Below, piece by piece: positions 1 through 8,493 of a stretch of 51,755 nucleotides of DNA. Numbering within the stretch: the stretch's first letter is position 1; the number at the start of each line of letters is the position of its first letter. The notes beneath the pieces are model-generated. The model made no database searches. It saw only the letters and a list, made by a program, of their open reading frames with translations, and was not told where the DNA came from. The position numbers were made by a program, and so were the translations under genes. The stretch comes from Paenibacillus barcinonensis. GTDB taxonomy: Bacteria > Bacillota > Bacilli > Paenibacillales > Paenibacillaceae. Location: the NCBI RefSeq assembly GCF_003217495.1, contig NZ_QJSW01000006.1:314534-366288 (forward strand), in the 5' to 3' direction.

Positions 1-46
1 AAAGCCGATCTCCGCACGGACGAATCCATGCAAAAATCGGCTTTTA
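1..46 (-). terminator. Hairpin at window edge, possible intrinsic terminator
   Basis: AAAGCCGAT and ATCGGCTTTT form inverted arms around a loop of about 27 bases. On the minus strand the arm ends in TTT at the window edge, so the full T-tract cannot be seen. It would end the minus-strand transcript that begins near position 329. It could also act on the plus strand. Confidence 0.4.
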
Positions 47-329
47 AAACTCAGTAACAATGCTTTTCCAAGAGCCTTTCGGTACTCTTCATTCCTTTTC
101 TCCAGCAAACGGGAGTTACGGAACTTCATTGGCCTTTGCCTTTTGTCCTACATTTTTCCTCTCTTCATAACTGTCTTCAGCACGAAGATGTAGGTTGAGG
201 TAATCTACTTAACTTGTTCTTTCGATACAAGTTACCCTACTGTTAGCAACTTTGTGAAGTGCAGAATCATAGCGTAGGGTATGACCCATGTCTCCAGCAA
301 TGTGGGAGTTTAGGGATGGAAAAATTAAC
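1..329 (-). ncRNA. Candidate untranslated RNA of about 330 nt
   Basis: No convincing gene occupies this stretch. On the minus strand it is preceded by a good promoter (-35 and -10 at 336-364) and ends in the hairpin at 1-46. The region contains several pairings: ACTTGT/ACAAGT around 210-230, TACCCTAC/GTAGGGTA at about 231-281, and two similar CTCC..GGGAG hairpins near 100-116 and 292-312. I do not recognise a known RNA family. A short open frame (about 43 codons from near 142 on the minus strand to the window edge) has a weak ribosome site and runs through the hairpin, so a gene continuing off the window is an alternative. Confidence 0.3.
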
Positions 330-335
330 AATTTC

Positions 336-364
336 ATTCTAGCACATGTTTATGAGTAGTACAA
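336..364 (-). promoter_or_regulatory. Sigma-A-type promoter
   Basis: On the minus strand TTGTAC (359-364) and TAGAAT (336-341) are separated by exactly 17 bases, which is close to the sigma-A consensus. It lies just downstream of the gene ending at 378 and reads toward the window start, where there is no clear gene. Confidence 0.45.
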
Positions 365-377
365 GCAACCATGTATT

Positions 378-1082
378 TTAAGATCGCTGCCATTCCCCTG
401 CTCGCTGACGCATAAATTTATAATCCTCTCTTAAATCCTGATCGAGCAACAAATGTGCCGCGATCAGTACATGATTGTATGGGAACACGTTCTCAAGATT
501 TTCCGAGAGGACAATGATAGGTTGAGAGCAATGTCGTAACTCTCTTTTTAGCGCAGCAACATCCTCTGTTCCTCGCAGTACAAGTACGTACCGTATGTGC
601 TCTCCCATTTGCACCTTCCCAGTAAAAGGCCATGCTGCAGGAAGTATTTGAAAACCCTTTTGTTTTTCTTGCAACGCACAACAAAATTGAAAAAATACCA
701 GTTTACACAATACCGATTCAATGCTCCAGTGCCGCCAGCTATTCACAGGCTGATCCATTTTAAAAAGATCAACACCGCGTGGGCCGAGTGTAAAAATGGG
801 AATGGTGTTCTTATTCTTTTTCAACTGATGTTGAACGAGCTTTTGTTCAGCCAACATTCGTCGGATCTGATGCCGTTTCCAGTGAAACAGACGTGCCAGT
901 TGCACGCTGCCAATACAACCAATATGTCCAATGGCTTGCAAACCCAATCCCTCTGTTGGTAGCCTGACAGGAGCATAACCTGCAACTATGGGTTCCTCCA
1001 GAACAGTGGGTACAAATGTCCAATTAAAAGACAGAGAAAAAGGAGAACGAGCCAAAGCCCGATCCCCTGCCATGTTATCCAT
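378..1082 (-). CDS. Winged-helix protein, replication-relaxation-like
   Basis: 234 residues. The region around residues 45-110 has the pattern of a winged helix: a GHIGCIGSVQLARLF helix-turn-helix, a recognition helix and a LGPRGVDLF wing. This resembles the N-terminal domain of replication-relaxation family proteins found beside conjugation genes. The rest is unassigned. The ATG at 1082 follows AGAGGAGG, so the start is well supported. It lies 14 bases downstream of the S1-domain gene and is probably the last gene of that operon. A second protein of similar build lies at 4051-5100, and the two bracket the coupling ATPase. A role in DNA transfer or replication is inference. Confidence 0.5.
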   Translation of the reverse strand: MDNMAGDRALARSPFSLSFNWTFVPTVLEEPIVAGYAPVRLPTEGLGLQAIGHIGCIGSVQLARLFHWKRHQIRRMLAEQKLVQHQLKKNKNTIPIFTLGPRGVDLFKMDQPVNSWRHWSIESVLCKLVFFQFCCALQEKQKGFQILPAAWPFTGKVQMGEHIRYVLVLRGTEDVAALKRELRHCSQPIIVLSENLENVFPYNHVLIAAHLLLDQDLREDYKFMRQRAGEWQRS

Positions 1083-1096
1083 GTGGTCCCCTCCTC

Positions 1097-1915
1097 TTAT
1101 CGCTTCCGAGTAATTCTCGCCATGATTTGTTGTTTTTTCAGATCCACTCTAATGACTTTAATAAACACCTTATCTCCACGTTTGACTTTATCAAAAGGCA
1201 TGTGACGTACTAATGCGTCTACACCCCGTTCCAAATTAACAAAAACTCCGTACTCAACAACGCCGGAGACGGTTCCAATGTATTCCCCACGAGTGTTGTA
1301 ACGCTTGCTGCAATCTGGCCATGGACTCTTATCCAATGCCTTTTTACTGATAACCACTTTCTTCTGTTCTTTGTCCAGCTCTACAACCTTAACCTTAAAA
1401 TGATCACCAATTTGAACTACGTCTCGCAAATCATCGGTCCATCCATAGGCAAACTCTTGAACCGGCATTTCGACTTCAATACCACCAATATCTACTATCA
1501 TGGCTTTCGTATGAACAGCACGTACCACGGCGGTTATTGCCGCCCCTAGTTCAAGCCATTTCCACGTCATCCCTTCCATCTGCTCAATCGCTGCTTGACG
1601 GGAAGCGATAAACGTATCTCCGTCCCGATCATACGTTACGATTTTGAAAGCGACTGGCTCACCAAGCAAACGCCGAAAAGCATGAGCATCCGTTGTACCC
1701 GAAAATTCTTGCGGAATGAATCCTCGGACATCACCGACTTGAACTACGCCGCATAACTTGTTCAATTTCACTTCCACACCAACCATGTCAGCTTGTAAAA
1801 TCAAGTCATTTTGTTTCGCACTATAAATCTGCGCCCAGCCTTCGTCATAACTGTTTCGCTCCAGTTTCTCTTCGTTGTAGCCTTCAATCAATACTCTTTT
1901 CAACTCTTCACTCAT
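1097..1915 (-). CDS. S1-domain RNA-binding protein
   Basis: 272 residues from the ATG at 1915, which follows GGAGGTTATATAC; an upstream in-frame ATG at 1939 has no such site. At least two to three OB-fold S1-like modules are visible. The central one ends in the VVISKKAL signature, and the last one contains GTVSGVVEYGVFVNLERGVDALV and ends in KQQIMARITRKR. The N-terminal module (QVGDVRGFIPQEF, then FIASRQAA) is more divergent. The organisation resembles short ribosomal protein S1/YugI-like proteins that bind single-stranded RNA. Its place next to the coupling-protein gene is unusual. It could bind mRNA or transfer-related nucleic acid, but no specific role can be read from sequence. Confidence 0.75.
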   Translation of the reverse strand: MSEELKRVLIEGYNEEKLERNSYDEGWAQIYSAKQNDLILQADMVGVEVKLNKLCGVVQVGDVRGFIPQEFSGTTDAHAFRRLLGEPVAFKIVTYDRDGDTFIASRQAAIEQMEGMTWKWLELGAAITAVVRAVHTKAMIVDIGGIEVEMPVQEFAYGWTDDLRDVVQIGDHFKVKVVELDKEQKKVVISKKALDKSPWPDCSKRYNTRGEYIGTVSGVVEYGVFVNLERGVDALVRHMPFDKVKRGDKVFIKVIRVDLKKQQIMARITRKR

Positions 1916-1956
1916 GTATATAACCTCCATAGCATTCATTTTCGCAATATAAATAG

Positions 1957-1977
1957 CCTCACTGACATTCAGTGAGG
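1957..1977 (-). terminator. Intrinsic terminator after coupling-protein gene
   Basis: CCTCACTGA/TCAGTGAGG is a perfect 9-bp stem with a 3-base loop, followed on the minus strand by CTATTTATATT. It lies between the stop of the coupling ATPase and the S1-domain gene. The T-tract is weak, so readthrough into the next gene is likely. Confidence 0.6.
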
Positions 1978-1980
1978 GTG

Positions 1981-3513
1981 CTACTCAAACGGATCAAGAT
2001 CATCTTCATGTTCATGCATTGATTCATCCTGAGAAGAACCACCTTCTGGCTTCGCTTCTTCTAGATGTGGGTTAGGAGGGTCGGGGATCATTTCGTCAGT
2101 CAAGTCCGCAAGAACAAACTTCAGTTTCGAAGAAATGCTGTCTTCCACCCCAGACTGCTCTGGATTTGAATCTGAAACTTTAGGCTTGCGTTTAAAATCA
2201 AATTTAAACGCCCACAACTTCTTTCGTACCTCCCACTCCCGGCGTTCCTTCCAATCACGAGGAACAAATGACCCTTTTCCAATCTTGGGCGGCAACGGAG
2301 TTCCGTCATCCAATAGCTTTGCTACGTAATGAAATTTGGGTAAACCATCCATCATCTGTGTATAAAAAATTCGATCTTCCTCTTTTTCCGTATCTCTAAA
2401 ATTCTCAGGTAATAAGTTCGGTAGTAATATCTGCTGTTTAAACGTGCTTTGTCTGCTAATAATCTGCTTCTTACCAAACTCCCGGCTGAATTCAAGCGCA
2501 TCCTGATAAGCAAGGCCTCCAAAAGCAATTTTGTTTCGGCAGCTTGTTAAGATGGATTGCTTCATGGCTTTAGCATTGATTTTTCCTGCTTCCACCTCAA
2601 GCTGGCCAAGGGACTGTGTAGCAAATATTCCGGCTGTCCGATATTCTGCTGCAATGGATAAGAATAACTCCACATCTGGATTAATGTATCTGGAGTATTC
2701 ATCCACGATCATCACATGGGGTACGCGCGTGCGCTCGGTTCCTGGTCTGCGAAACGTTCCGCTCTGTAAGTGCATGACCACAAACTGTCCAAAGGCATCA
2801 CCTGCTTTACGTAATTTCCCCATCGCTGTATTAACAGCCAGCACACCACCTGTTTCAAAATGTCTGTCCATATCAAAATCAGACTGTCCCATAAGGATCG
2901 GCTCCAAATGACGATTAGAAGTTAAGTTCTCCAACTGCGCACGAAGACCAATGACAAACTGTTGGTACTTTTCCTTCTGTGCTCCAAGTAGCTCCGATTG
3001 AAAAAATTGGACAAGATCGGATTCACCTTCTTTGAACCGCAGCTCCTGCACCTTGTCTTCCAGAATACGTTGATCTCGCATCGTTCGAAGAACATCCCCC
3101 AAGTTTACATCGTCTAGGTACAAGCGTTTCAACAATTTCGTGATGTTACGACCCGCCAGTTCTTGGACCGTGGCAAAAAAGGCTTCCTGTTTGCCAAACA
3201 TGGATTTCAACACCGTTACCGTTGCTTCAGCCACATCGTCCTCGTCCCCCTTCATGACTGGGAAACGATCGCTGTGATCAGATGTAGGATCAACGTGTAC
3301 GCAGGACATGTCCATTTCACCGCACATCTCATTGACCATGTCTGCGACATCACCTTTCGGCTCAACAACAGATAGTCCTAAGGGGATACCCTTCTTTTTC
3401 ATCAGGAGGAGCTGATAGATTATCGGCTTGAGAAGAGTCGCCGTTTTCCCGCAGCGAGTCGGACCTACCGCCAGCATATGGGTAAACATATCACTCCCAC
3501 CCCATTTGATCAT
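1981..3513 (-). CDS. VirD4/TraG-type coupling ATPase without membrane domain
   Basis: 510 residues. The Walker A motif GPTRCGKT lies at residues 18-25, almost at the N-terminus, and the Walker B motif VMIVDEY near residue 267; FATQSLGQLE follows where family members have a conserved Q motif. This fits a T4SS coupling protein, which would feed DNA-protein substrate to the channel. Usual VirD4/TraG proteins carry N-terminal transmembrane helices, absent here; the gene immediately upstream (3523-4008) encodes a small membrane protein that may replace them. The ATG at 3513 follows GAGGTGAGTGC. The acidic C-terminal tail (last 60 residues) may bind partners. The ATPase assignment is strong; the split architecture is inference. 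Confidence 0.8.
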   Translation of the reverse strand: MIKWGGSDMFTHMLAVGPTRCGKTATLLKPIIYQLLLMKKKGIPLGLSVVEPKGDVADMVNEMCGEMDMSCVHVDPTSDHSDRFPVMKGDEDDVAEATVTVLKSMFGKQEAFFATVQELAGRNITKLLKRLYLDDVNLGDVLRTMRDQRILEDKVQELRFKEGESDLVQFFQSELLGAQKEKYQQFVIGLRAQLENLTSNRHLEPILMGQSDFDMDRHFETGGVLAVNTAMGKLRKAGDAFGQFVVMHLQSGTFRRPGTERTRVPHVMIVDEYSRYINPDVELFLSIAAEYRTAGIFATQSLGQLEVEAGKINAKAMKQSILTSCRNKIAFGGLAYQDALEFSREFGKKQIISRQSTFKQQILLPNLLPENFRDTEKEEDRIFYTQMMDGLPKFHYVAKLLDDGTPLPPKIGKGSFVPRDWKERREWEVRKKLWAFKFDFKRKPKVSDSNPEQSGVEDSISSKLKFVLADLTDEMIPDPPNPHLEEAKPEGGSSQDESMHEHEDDLDPFE

Positions 3514-3522
3514 GCACTCACC

Positions 3523-4008
3523 TCAATCCTTCATTGGAATTTCTTCGCCCAGATTTAGTACAATCTCCTCATTCTGAACAAACAGACGTTTAAACTTTAG
3601 ATAGTAATCTTTAGCTGTCGGACGGACATGGACGAGTTGCTGTTTACTGACGTTCCCCCTTCGATTTAACAAGCTCTGTGCGAGCCTATAATTGCTGAAT
3701 GTGAGGAAAGTTGCGATAAACATCGTACCGATCAAAGCTGTATGAACCATCCCGCTCATTGAAAATGGAAAATCCTTTGATGTGAGAACATACTCTCCAA
3801 GCTGTAGGCTCAGACCATTCCCCGTCCACAACAACCCTCCAAAGAAATACATAAGATTGTTATTTCGTTCTAGCATCCAGCCATAGATGTACATAATAAA
3901 GTTGATACCAGCCGGAAAATACATCCAAAATGCTGACAACTCTGGCGTGCGCCAATACAAATAAGCCCACCCACTGAGGGTAAGCAAGAACCATATGAAG
4001 CGAATCAT
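3523..4008 (-). CDS. Membrane protein, possible anchor of coupling ATPase
   Basis: 161 residues with about four hydrophobic segments in the first 110 residues, then a charged cytoplasmic tail containing KDYYLKFKRLF. The start ATG follows AAAAGGAG. The stop lies 9 bases from the start of the coupling ATPase, so the two are surely co-translated. In other systems the coupling ATPase carries its own membrane helices; here a split into a membrane subunit and a soluble motor is the simplest reading. No family was recognised from sequence. Confidence 0.6.
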   Translation of the reverse strand: MIRFIWFLLTLSGWAYLYWRTPELSAFWMYFPAGINFIMYIYGWMLERNNNLMYFFGGLLWTGNGLSLQLGEYVLTSKDFPFSMSGMVHTALIGTMFIATFLTFSNYRLAQSLLNRRGNVSKQQLVHVRPTAKDYYLKFKRLFVQNEEIVLNLGEEIPMKD

Positions 4009-4050
4009 AGTTTAAAACTCCTTTTAAATGCTTCTTGTCTAAACCCAGAA

Positions 4051-5100
4051 TTACGTTATAGCATCACGCCCTTCAAAAGAACTTTCCAGAACCATCTTCG
4101 GAACGCCAATAACGTCCACATAGGTCACACTCAATAGTTCGTCTCTATACCGCTGCACCTCGTCTTCATAACAAAAAAGAAGGACTCTACGCCCCTCCCT
4201 CTGATATGCATCTACGTTGTAATTTCGTAAACAGCGTTTCAAAATCATGATGTCGCCCGTGATCATTTCAACAACATATGGTGTCATCAGTCCCTCTTCT
4301 CTTCGCATTCCATATAGGAATCCGTGCTTATTACTTCCCTCTTTAACTCTGGTCAGCGTGCCATGTGAAGACAACAGCTCTTGCAGGTTTGAAAATGCGT
4401 TTGTTGATAAAATATACCGCCGTGTTATCTCAATCCCCTTCGTATCAAACGGAAGCATATACAACGGCACGCCCCCAGTCACTAATGCCTGCTCATGACA
4501 GAGTGCTTCAAAAGCTCGTTTAACGGACGGACTCTTGTAATATACGAGATACCCGCTAATGTACTTCTTTGCCTTGATTTCCATTAGAATTTTTTGCAAT
4601 GTCGTTTCCTTCGCATCTGCGTTCAGGATGAAGATCATATAATCGCCATGTTCATTACTGAAACCACCGACTGTTAAATTACCTCGATTCAGTTTATATT
4701 TTCGTTTTATCACACGCGAGTCCATATAAACCACTTCCGGTAAGCGTATATGAAGTTCATTCGCATCAATGATGTACTGCCGCTGCTGAGCCGTAAGTTC
4801 CAGATCCCGCGCTCGGTACTTACTTTCTTCTACGACTCCCTTCTTCCTCAGCAATTCCAGTCCGCGTGCTGCCAAACGATAGTACGCAGTTCGAACTCGC
4901 TTTCCCCCTTGTCCATTTCCTCCATGAATTTCGGATGTAACCAGTCCTTCCCCTCGTAGAACATACAGCCTCTTACTCCCGTAGCGTTCGTTCCCTTCAA
5001 AGTACGACTGCAAAATCTGCTGTTTTGTCATCTCTCTCACTTTGTACAATTCGTACAATATATCTACATCCCGCTTTGTCCACTCACGTTGCCTTGGCAT
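4051..5100 (-). CDS. Replication-relaxation family protein
   Basis: 349 residues from the ATG at 5100, which follows AAAGGAGGTTATCAC; an upstream extension to 5214 lacks a ribosome site. The N-terminus (MPRQREWTKRDVDILYEL, then MTKQQILQSYF and LVTSEIH) is the winged helix typical of the replication-relaxation family (Replic_Relax) found on Firmicute plasmids and conjugative elements. The remaining 230 residues are mixed alpha/beta; a nuclease-like fold could be hidden there, but no catalytic motif was recognised. It sits upstream of the membrane protein/coupling ATPase pair. In the absence of a recognisable relaxase it is a candidate for origin recognition during transfer or replication. Confidence 0.65.
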   Translation of the reverse strand: MPRQREWTKRDVDILYELYKVREMTKQQILQSYFEGNERYGSKRLYVLRGEGLVTSEIHGGNGQGGKRVRTAYYRLAARGLELLRKKGVVEESKYRARDLELTAQQRQYIIDANELHIRLPEVVYMDSRVIKRKYKLNRGNLTVGGFSNEHGDYMIFILNADAKETTLQKILMEIKAKKYISGYLVYYKSPSVKRAFEALCHEQALVTGGVPLYMLPFDTKGIEITRRYILSTNAFSNLQELLSSHGTLTRVKEGSNKHGFLYGMRREEGLMTPYVVEMITGDIMILKRCLRNYNVDAYQREGRRVLLFCYEDEVQRYRDELLSVTYVDVIGVPKMVLESSFEGRDAIT

Positions 5101-5365
5101 GTGATAACCTCCTTTCTGCTGGAAATTACTTCTGGGGTATTGGCTCTGTTTAGCCAGGCTTGGCTTGGATTCAGACGGCGTGCTGGGGACGGTCATTCCG
5201 AGTCTACCTTTCAACTGCGTTGTGCGGTAGCCTCTCCATGACTTTTCCCATTTTGGCCCGGCTTTAGATCAAGAAAAACTCAATAACAGCAAGGTTTTCT
5301 CCCTTGTTCAACAACTTCTTTTTTGGGTGGTTTTACTCCACCTCGTCTATCGGGTTGTATACCAC
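5101..5365. other. Intergenic region with no gene seen
   Basis: The stretch between the replication-relaxation-like gene and the RusA-like gene has no ORF with a ribosome site. It contains T-rich stretches and the ribosome binding site of the downstream gene. No convincing promoter pair was found. Confidence 0.4.
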
Positions 5366-6004
5366 CTAATTTTCAGGATTATTTCTCATCTTATCCCTCA
5401 CATATTTAACCAAATTCATTGCGTTCTCGCGGCTTGTTATGAATAGTTCAATACGATTCCGTTTCTGAGGATCGAGATAACCCGAATCCATTATTTCTAC
5501 GAATTCCCATCTATCATCTTCGATAATTTGTGCTGATCGTATTGCATTAATCAGATGTCTTCGATTGCGATTATCCAAGTCTCTAATTTGTAAATTACTA
5601 AAGAAATGACATACATAAATAAATGCCTGGTCAAATTTCAATACACTTCGTCCCTCAAGAGCTTCGATCATTGCACCTTGATAGTAAGACCTGATTTTAT
5701 CTTCATACGGCTTGTTTTTCATGTAGAGTGGCAGTGTTCCCTCATAGTTAAATTGATAGACTAGATTCCCTTCGATACTCAACTCCTGAAAATGACATGG
5801 AGGATAGATTAATGGATCGACATTGTTCCCTTCCCGATCAGGCAATAAATGACGACGCTCAGATAGTTCCCATCCCAATGCATGAGACATCATCACTGCT
5901 TGGCGGTACAATTCTTCTATGGTTTCAATGTTTAGGTACTGTCTGTACATCTCATCAACCGAAGACTTTACATTCTCGTCTGGAATATGACTCATCTGCT
6001 TCAC
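5366..6004 (-). CDS. RusA-like nuclease-fold protein
   Basis: 212 residues if translation begins at the GTG at 6004, which follows AAAGGAG by about six bases; an ATG at 5995 is also possible, and the frame is open back to a GTG overlapping the tubZ stop but without a ribosome site. The segment RDLDNRNRRHLINAIR followed by IIEDDRW matches the RusA Holliday-junction resolvase pattern (D-x-DN, then a helix, then I-x-DD). The first 100 residues are not recognised. It is the third gene of the tubR-tubZ operon. A role in resolving plasmid multimers or replication intermediates would suit that position but is inferred. Confidence 0.5.
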   Translation of the reverse strand: MKQMSHIPDENVKSSVDEMYRQYLNIETIEELYRQAVMMSHALGWELSERRHLLPDREGNNVDPLIYPPCHFQELSIEGNLVYQFNYEGTLPLYMKNKPYEDKIRSYYQGAMIEALEGRSVLKFDQAFIYVCHFFSNLQIRDLDNRNRRHLINAIRSAQIIEDDRWEFVEIMDSGYLDPQKRNRIELFITSRENAMNLVKYVRDKMRNNPEN

Positions 6005-6111
6005 TCCATTCTCCTTTATAATTTTTATGTGCATCACTTGTTTATGGACATTTAAAAACTTCCATTTGTAAACACCCTGTATCTGCCGCACATGTCTTTT
6101 GTTGAAGCGTA

Positions 6112-7365
6112 TCACTTCAAATTGTCTAAAAAACTGAACGGGTCTTTTGGATTATCTGTGTCAGGGGCTGAGGAAGTGGCTTCATCCGACAGCAAAGCTT
6201 CCAAGTCAACTTGTTCTTTCTTCCCTTGTGACTTAAATCCAGCCAAAGCTACCGCAATCTCATCTGTTTGCTGGCTACGCTCTTGTGCCTTTCGTTCCAG
6301 CTCTGCCAACTCCTCTGTCAGCTCCGTTACGCTGTTCGGGAAATTGAGTCCGGCAAATACGGTATAAATCGTCACCTGACCTGGCTTATCCCCGACATAG
6401 GTTGCTACAGGGTTCTCGTCCAGAATCGGTGTACATTCATGAAGGAAGGATTGAATTTGTTCTACAAAAGAGTGCGTAAACAATTTCTTTGCTGCTGAAC
6501 TATCGGCTACGATACTCACTGCGCTGCTAGTCGCCCCTTGCAGATCGTACCCGGTCGAGAGTTCTCCATGAAGCACACTCTGCTTTAACACATCCATATA
6601 AGTCACAGGAGATGCTAAGTCAACCGATTGGGCAGATAGTGTACATTTCCCGATATGCAAACACCCTCCTGTCTTGAGCATGTTCAACCACTCTGAGGCA
6701 TCGAAGTGGTAGCTGCCATATGGCTTGTGGCTGGCAGTCACCGTATTCAGATCATGGAGTAGCCGAGCCACATGACGGTTGCTGGACCTCATGAAATCCT
6801 CCACACTTTGATTCTTATTCAAACCAGTTTGAAATAGCTTTTCATTATCCACGACGACAATAGCTCCAAGTCCCTGCATTGCTCTTTTAATGACTTGCAG
6901 ACGTTGCAACGCATTGTCTAATACCTTCCGGCCCTCATTTCTGCGTGGCAAGGTAAGTAGCAAACCAAAGCGCCCTGCAAAACCAGTTGTGTGCAATAAT
7001 CGAATCGCTTCAATAATTGCTCCTGTTCCAGTTCCACCGCCGAGGCCACAAGAGATAAAAATATAGTCACGATCACTAAAGTAGCTCTGCACCGTTTCCG
7101 ATATGACGACTTTGTGAGTGTTAAAGGCTTCTTGTCCGAGATGAATATCTCGACCTACACCACGCTCATATCCCAGCAAAATCATCTTCTTGGTGTTCGG
7201 ATAATCTGGCAGCTTCAGGAGATCCATCTCATTACTATTAACGAGTAAAGCCGTATACGGACGTTGTGCATTTTTAGCAGATAGTTTAATACCAGCACAG
7301 GCATGTGCAATGGATGTCCCTCCCATTCCCAGTCCCCAGAATCCATACTTCAAGCTAATGTTCAT
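6112..7365 (-). CDS. tubZ: TubZ-like plasmid-partition tubulin GTPase
   Basis: 417 residues. It carries the tubulin/FtsZ signature GLGGGTGTGA near residues 106-115, which binds the nucleotide phosphates, and a glycine-rich N-terminal strand-loop GLGMGG near residue 12. The length fits TubZ (about 420-480) rather than FtsZ, and the charged C-terminal tail is as in TubZ. TubZ forms treadmilling filaments that move plasmid DNA bound by TubR. Its ATG overlaps the stop of the TubR-like gene by 4 bases, the usual tubR-tubZ arrangement. The catalytic T7 loop could not be assigned by eye. The TubZ call rests on signature, context and length. Confidence 0.85.
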   Translation of the reverse strand: MNISLKYGFWGLGMGGTSIAHACAGIKLSAKNAQRPYTALLVNSNEMDLLKLPDYPNTKKMILLGYERGVGRDIHLGQEAFNTHKVVISETVQSYFSDRDYIFISCGLGGGTGTGAIIEAIRLLHTTGFAGRFGLLLTLPRRNEGRKVLDNALQRLQVIKRAMQGLGAIVVVDNEKLFQTGLNKNQSVEDFMRSSNRHVARLLHDLNTVTASHKPYGSYHFDASEWLNMLKTGGCLHIGKCTLSAQSVDLASPVTYMDVLKQSVLHGELSTGYDLQGATSSAVSIVADSSAAKKLFTHSFVEQIQSFLHECTPILDENPVATYVGDKPGQVTIYTVFAGLNFPNSVTELTEELAELERKAQERSQQTDEIAVALAGFKSQGKKEQVDLEALLSDEATSSAPDTDNPKDPFSFLDNLK

Positions 7366-7715
7366 TGTTTAACTTCCTTCCCCTTTAAATTTCGCTCATG
7401 CCTGTAATTCAGCACTTCTTGTCCAAGTAGCGACAGTGTATATCGCTTAGATTTTGCTACTTCAGCTACATGAACGAGTGCTGCCCCTTCCAACATAGCG
7501 GCGGCTTCATCCAGCAAATGCCTTGATCGGATGGGTAGTTCCTCCACTTCGGGATGAATCTTTTTATAAAGCTCATTGGTGACGTCACGCAATTGCTCTT
7601 TCTGGACGGGCCGATCTGCCATTTTTAGAGCCGCAAGCATCCACATCATATTTTCATTCGCAATGGTTGCTTTTAAGAGCTCTTCTAAAATAGCTTCTCT
7701 AGTCATTAAGGCCAT
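7362..7715 (-). CDS. tubR: TubR-like winged-helix partition adaptor
   Basis: 117 residues from the ATG at 7715, preceded by GAGGGAGGG; an upstream methionine at 7733 has no ribosome site. It is helical with a C-terminal wing (KSKRYTLSLLGQEVL), as expected for the ArsR-like winged-helix fold of TubR, which binds centromere iterons and links them to TubZ. It overlaps tubZ by 4 bases. No iteron array (tubC) is visible in the short upstream gap, so the centromere may be elsewhere or divergent. The assignment is mostly contextual. Confidence 0.65.
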   Translation of the reverse strand: MALMTREAILEELLKATIANENMMWMLAALKMADRPVQKEQLRDVTNELYKKIHPEVEELPIRSRHLLDEAAAMLEGAALVHVAEVAKSKRYTLSLLGQEVLNYRHERNLKGKEVKQ

Positions 7716-7750
7716 TAATTTTCCCTCCCTCACTTCTTTGTATAAAAAAA

Positions 7751-7773
7751 GCCCTCATCAATTTGATGAGAGC
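7751..7773 (-). terminator. Intrinsic terminator upstream of tubR
   Basis: CTCATCAA/TTGATGAG forms an 8-bp stem with GC extension; on the minus strand it ends in GGGCTTTTTTT. It separates the 220-residue gene from the tubR-tubZ operon. Confidence 0.8.
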
Positions 7774-7806
7774 TTGATTCATTTCTATCTAAGTAGTCCT
7801 GATTGA

Positions 7807-8469
7807 TTAAAAACATCGCACATCTATCACTTTATTATTTTTATCAACTCCAAGCTGAACCGTTTGACTCAAAGTACATAAGAATCTAAAAGCTATTCTA
7901 TCCTTTAATGTGTCGTTAAAGGACCAATCATTAACTTGAACAGCAAAACTATCATAATTTACCAAATGTGTTTTTTGTAGAAATACAGAAAAATCCAGTA
8001 GTTTTTCGTCCATATTGAGTCTGTCTATCTTTTGTAAGTTAACTGTATACCAATCAAGATTAAACATCTCTTTGGGGAGATCACTATTGTTAAAATTATC
8101 TCCAAACATATCATACGCTACTGAATTTATGTTATTGTTCTCAATTAGAACATTTATCATGTTTACAGTGCTTTCTTTAATAGACATTAAATTCACTTCA
8201 GTAATTTCGTTGGAATATTTTACGATTCTCACATCACTAAAATGCGGAACAATTTGTCCCATTACAGTTTCATAGCATTCGGTATCATGTATCGGAATCT
8301 GAAGGAATGCATTTTTCCCCATTGACAGAGATTTCAAACAGTAGTATTGCGAAATATATGAAATTTCATCTAATGTACTTGTAGAATGAACGCGATCAAT
8401 TGATAACTCTTCATTATCCCTCAACTCCACAAAGGTATGCTTTTGAATATCCTTAGTACACCAGTTCAC
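7807..8469 (-). CDS. Hypothetical cytoplasmic protein
   Basis: 220 residues starting at a GTG preceded by AAAGGAGG; the closer ATG is followed at once by a stop, so GTG is the real start. No signal peptide, membrane segment or known motif was recognised. It is rich in Asn, Asp and Ile, and its base composition is more AT-rich than the pilus genes, which suggests recent acquisition. It is bounded by a perfect hairpin upstream and a terminator downstream, so it may be a single-gene unit between the pilus block and the partition operon. Confidence 0.6.
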   Translation of the reverse strand: MNWCTKDIQKHTFVELRDNEELSIDRVHSTSTLDEISYISQYYCLKSLSMGKNAFLQIPIHDTECYETVMGQIVPHFSDVRIVKYSNEITEVNLMSIKESTVNMINVLIENNNINSVAYDMFGDNFNNSDLPKEMFNLDWYTVNLQKIDRLNMDEKLLDFSVFLQKTHLVNYDSFAVQVNDWSFNDTLKDRIAFRFLCTLSQTVQLGVDKNNKVIDVRCF

Positions 8470-8493
8470 TACATGTCCTCCTTTAACAAGATC

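Noticed and set aside
1..142. Short minus-strand ORF reading off the window start
   Set aside because: Weak ribosome site, and it runs through the terminator-like hairpin; kept only as an alternative to the RNA candidate.
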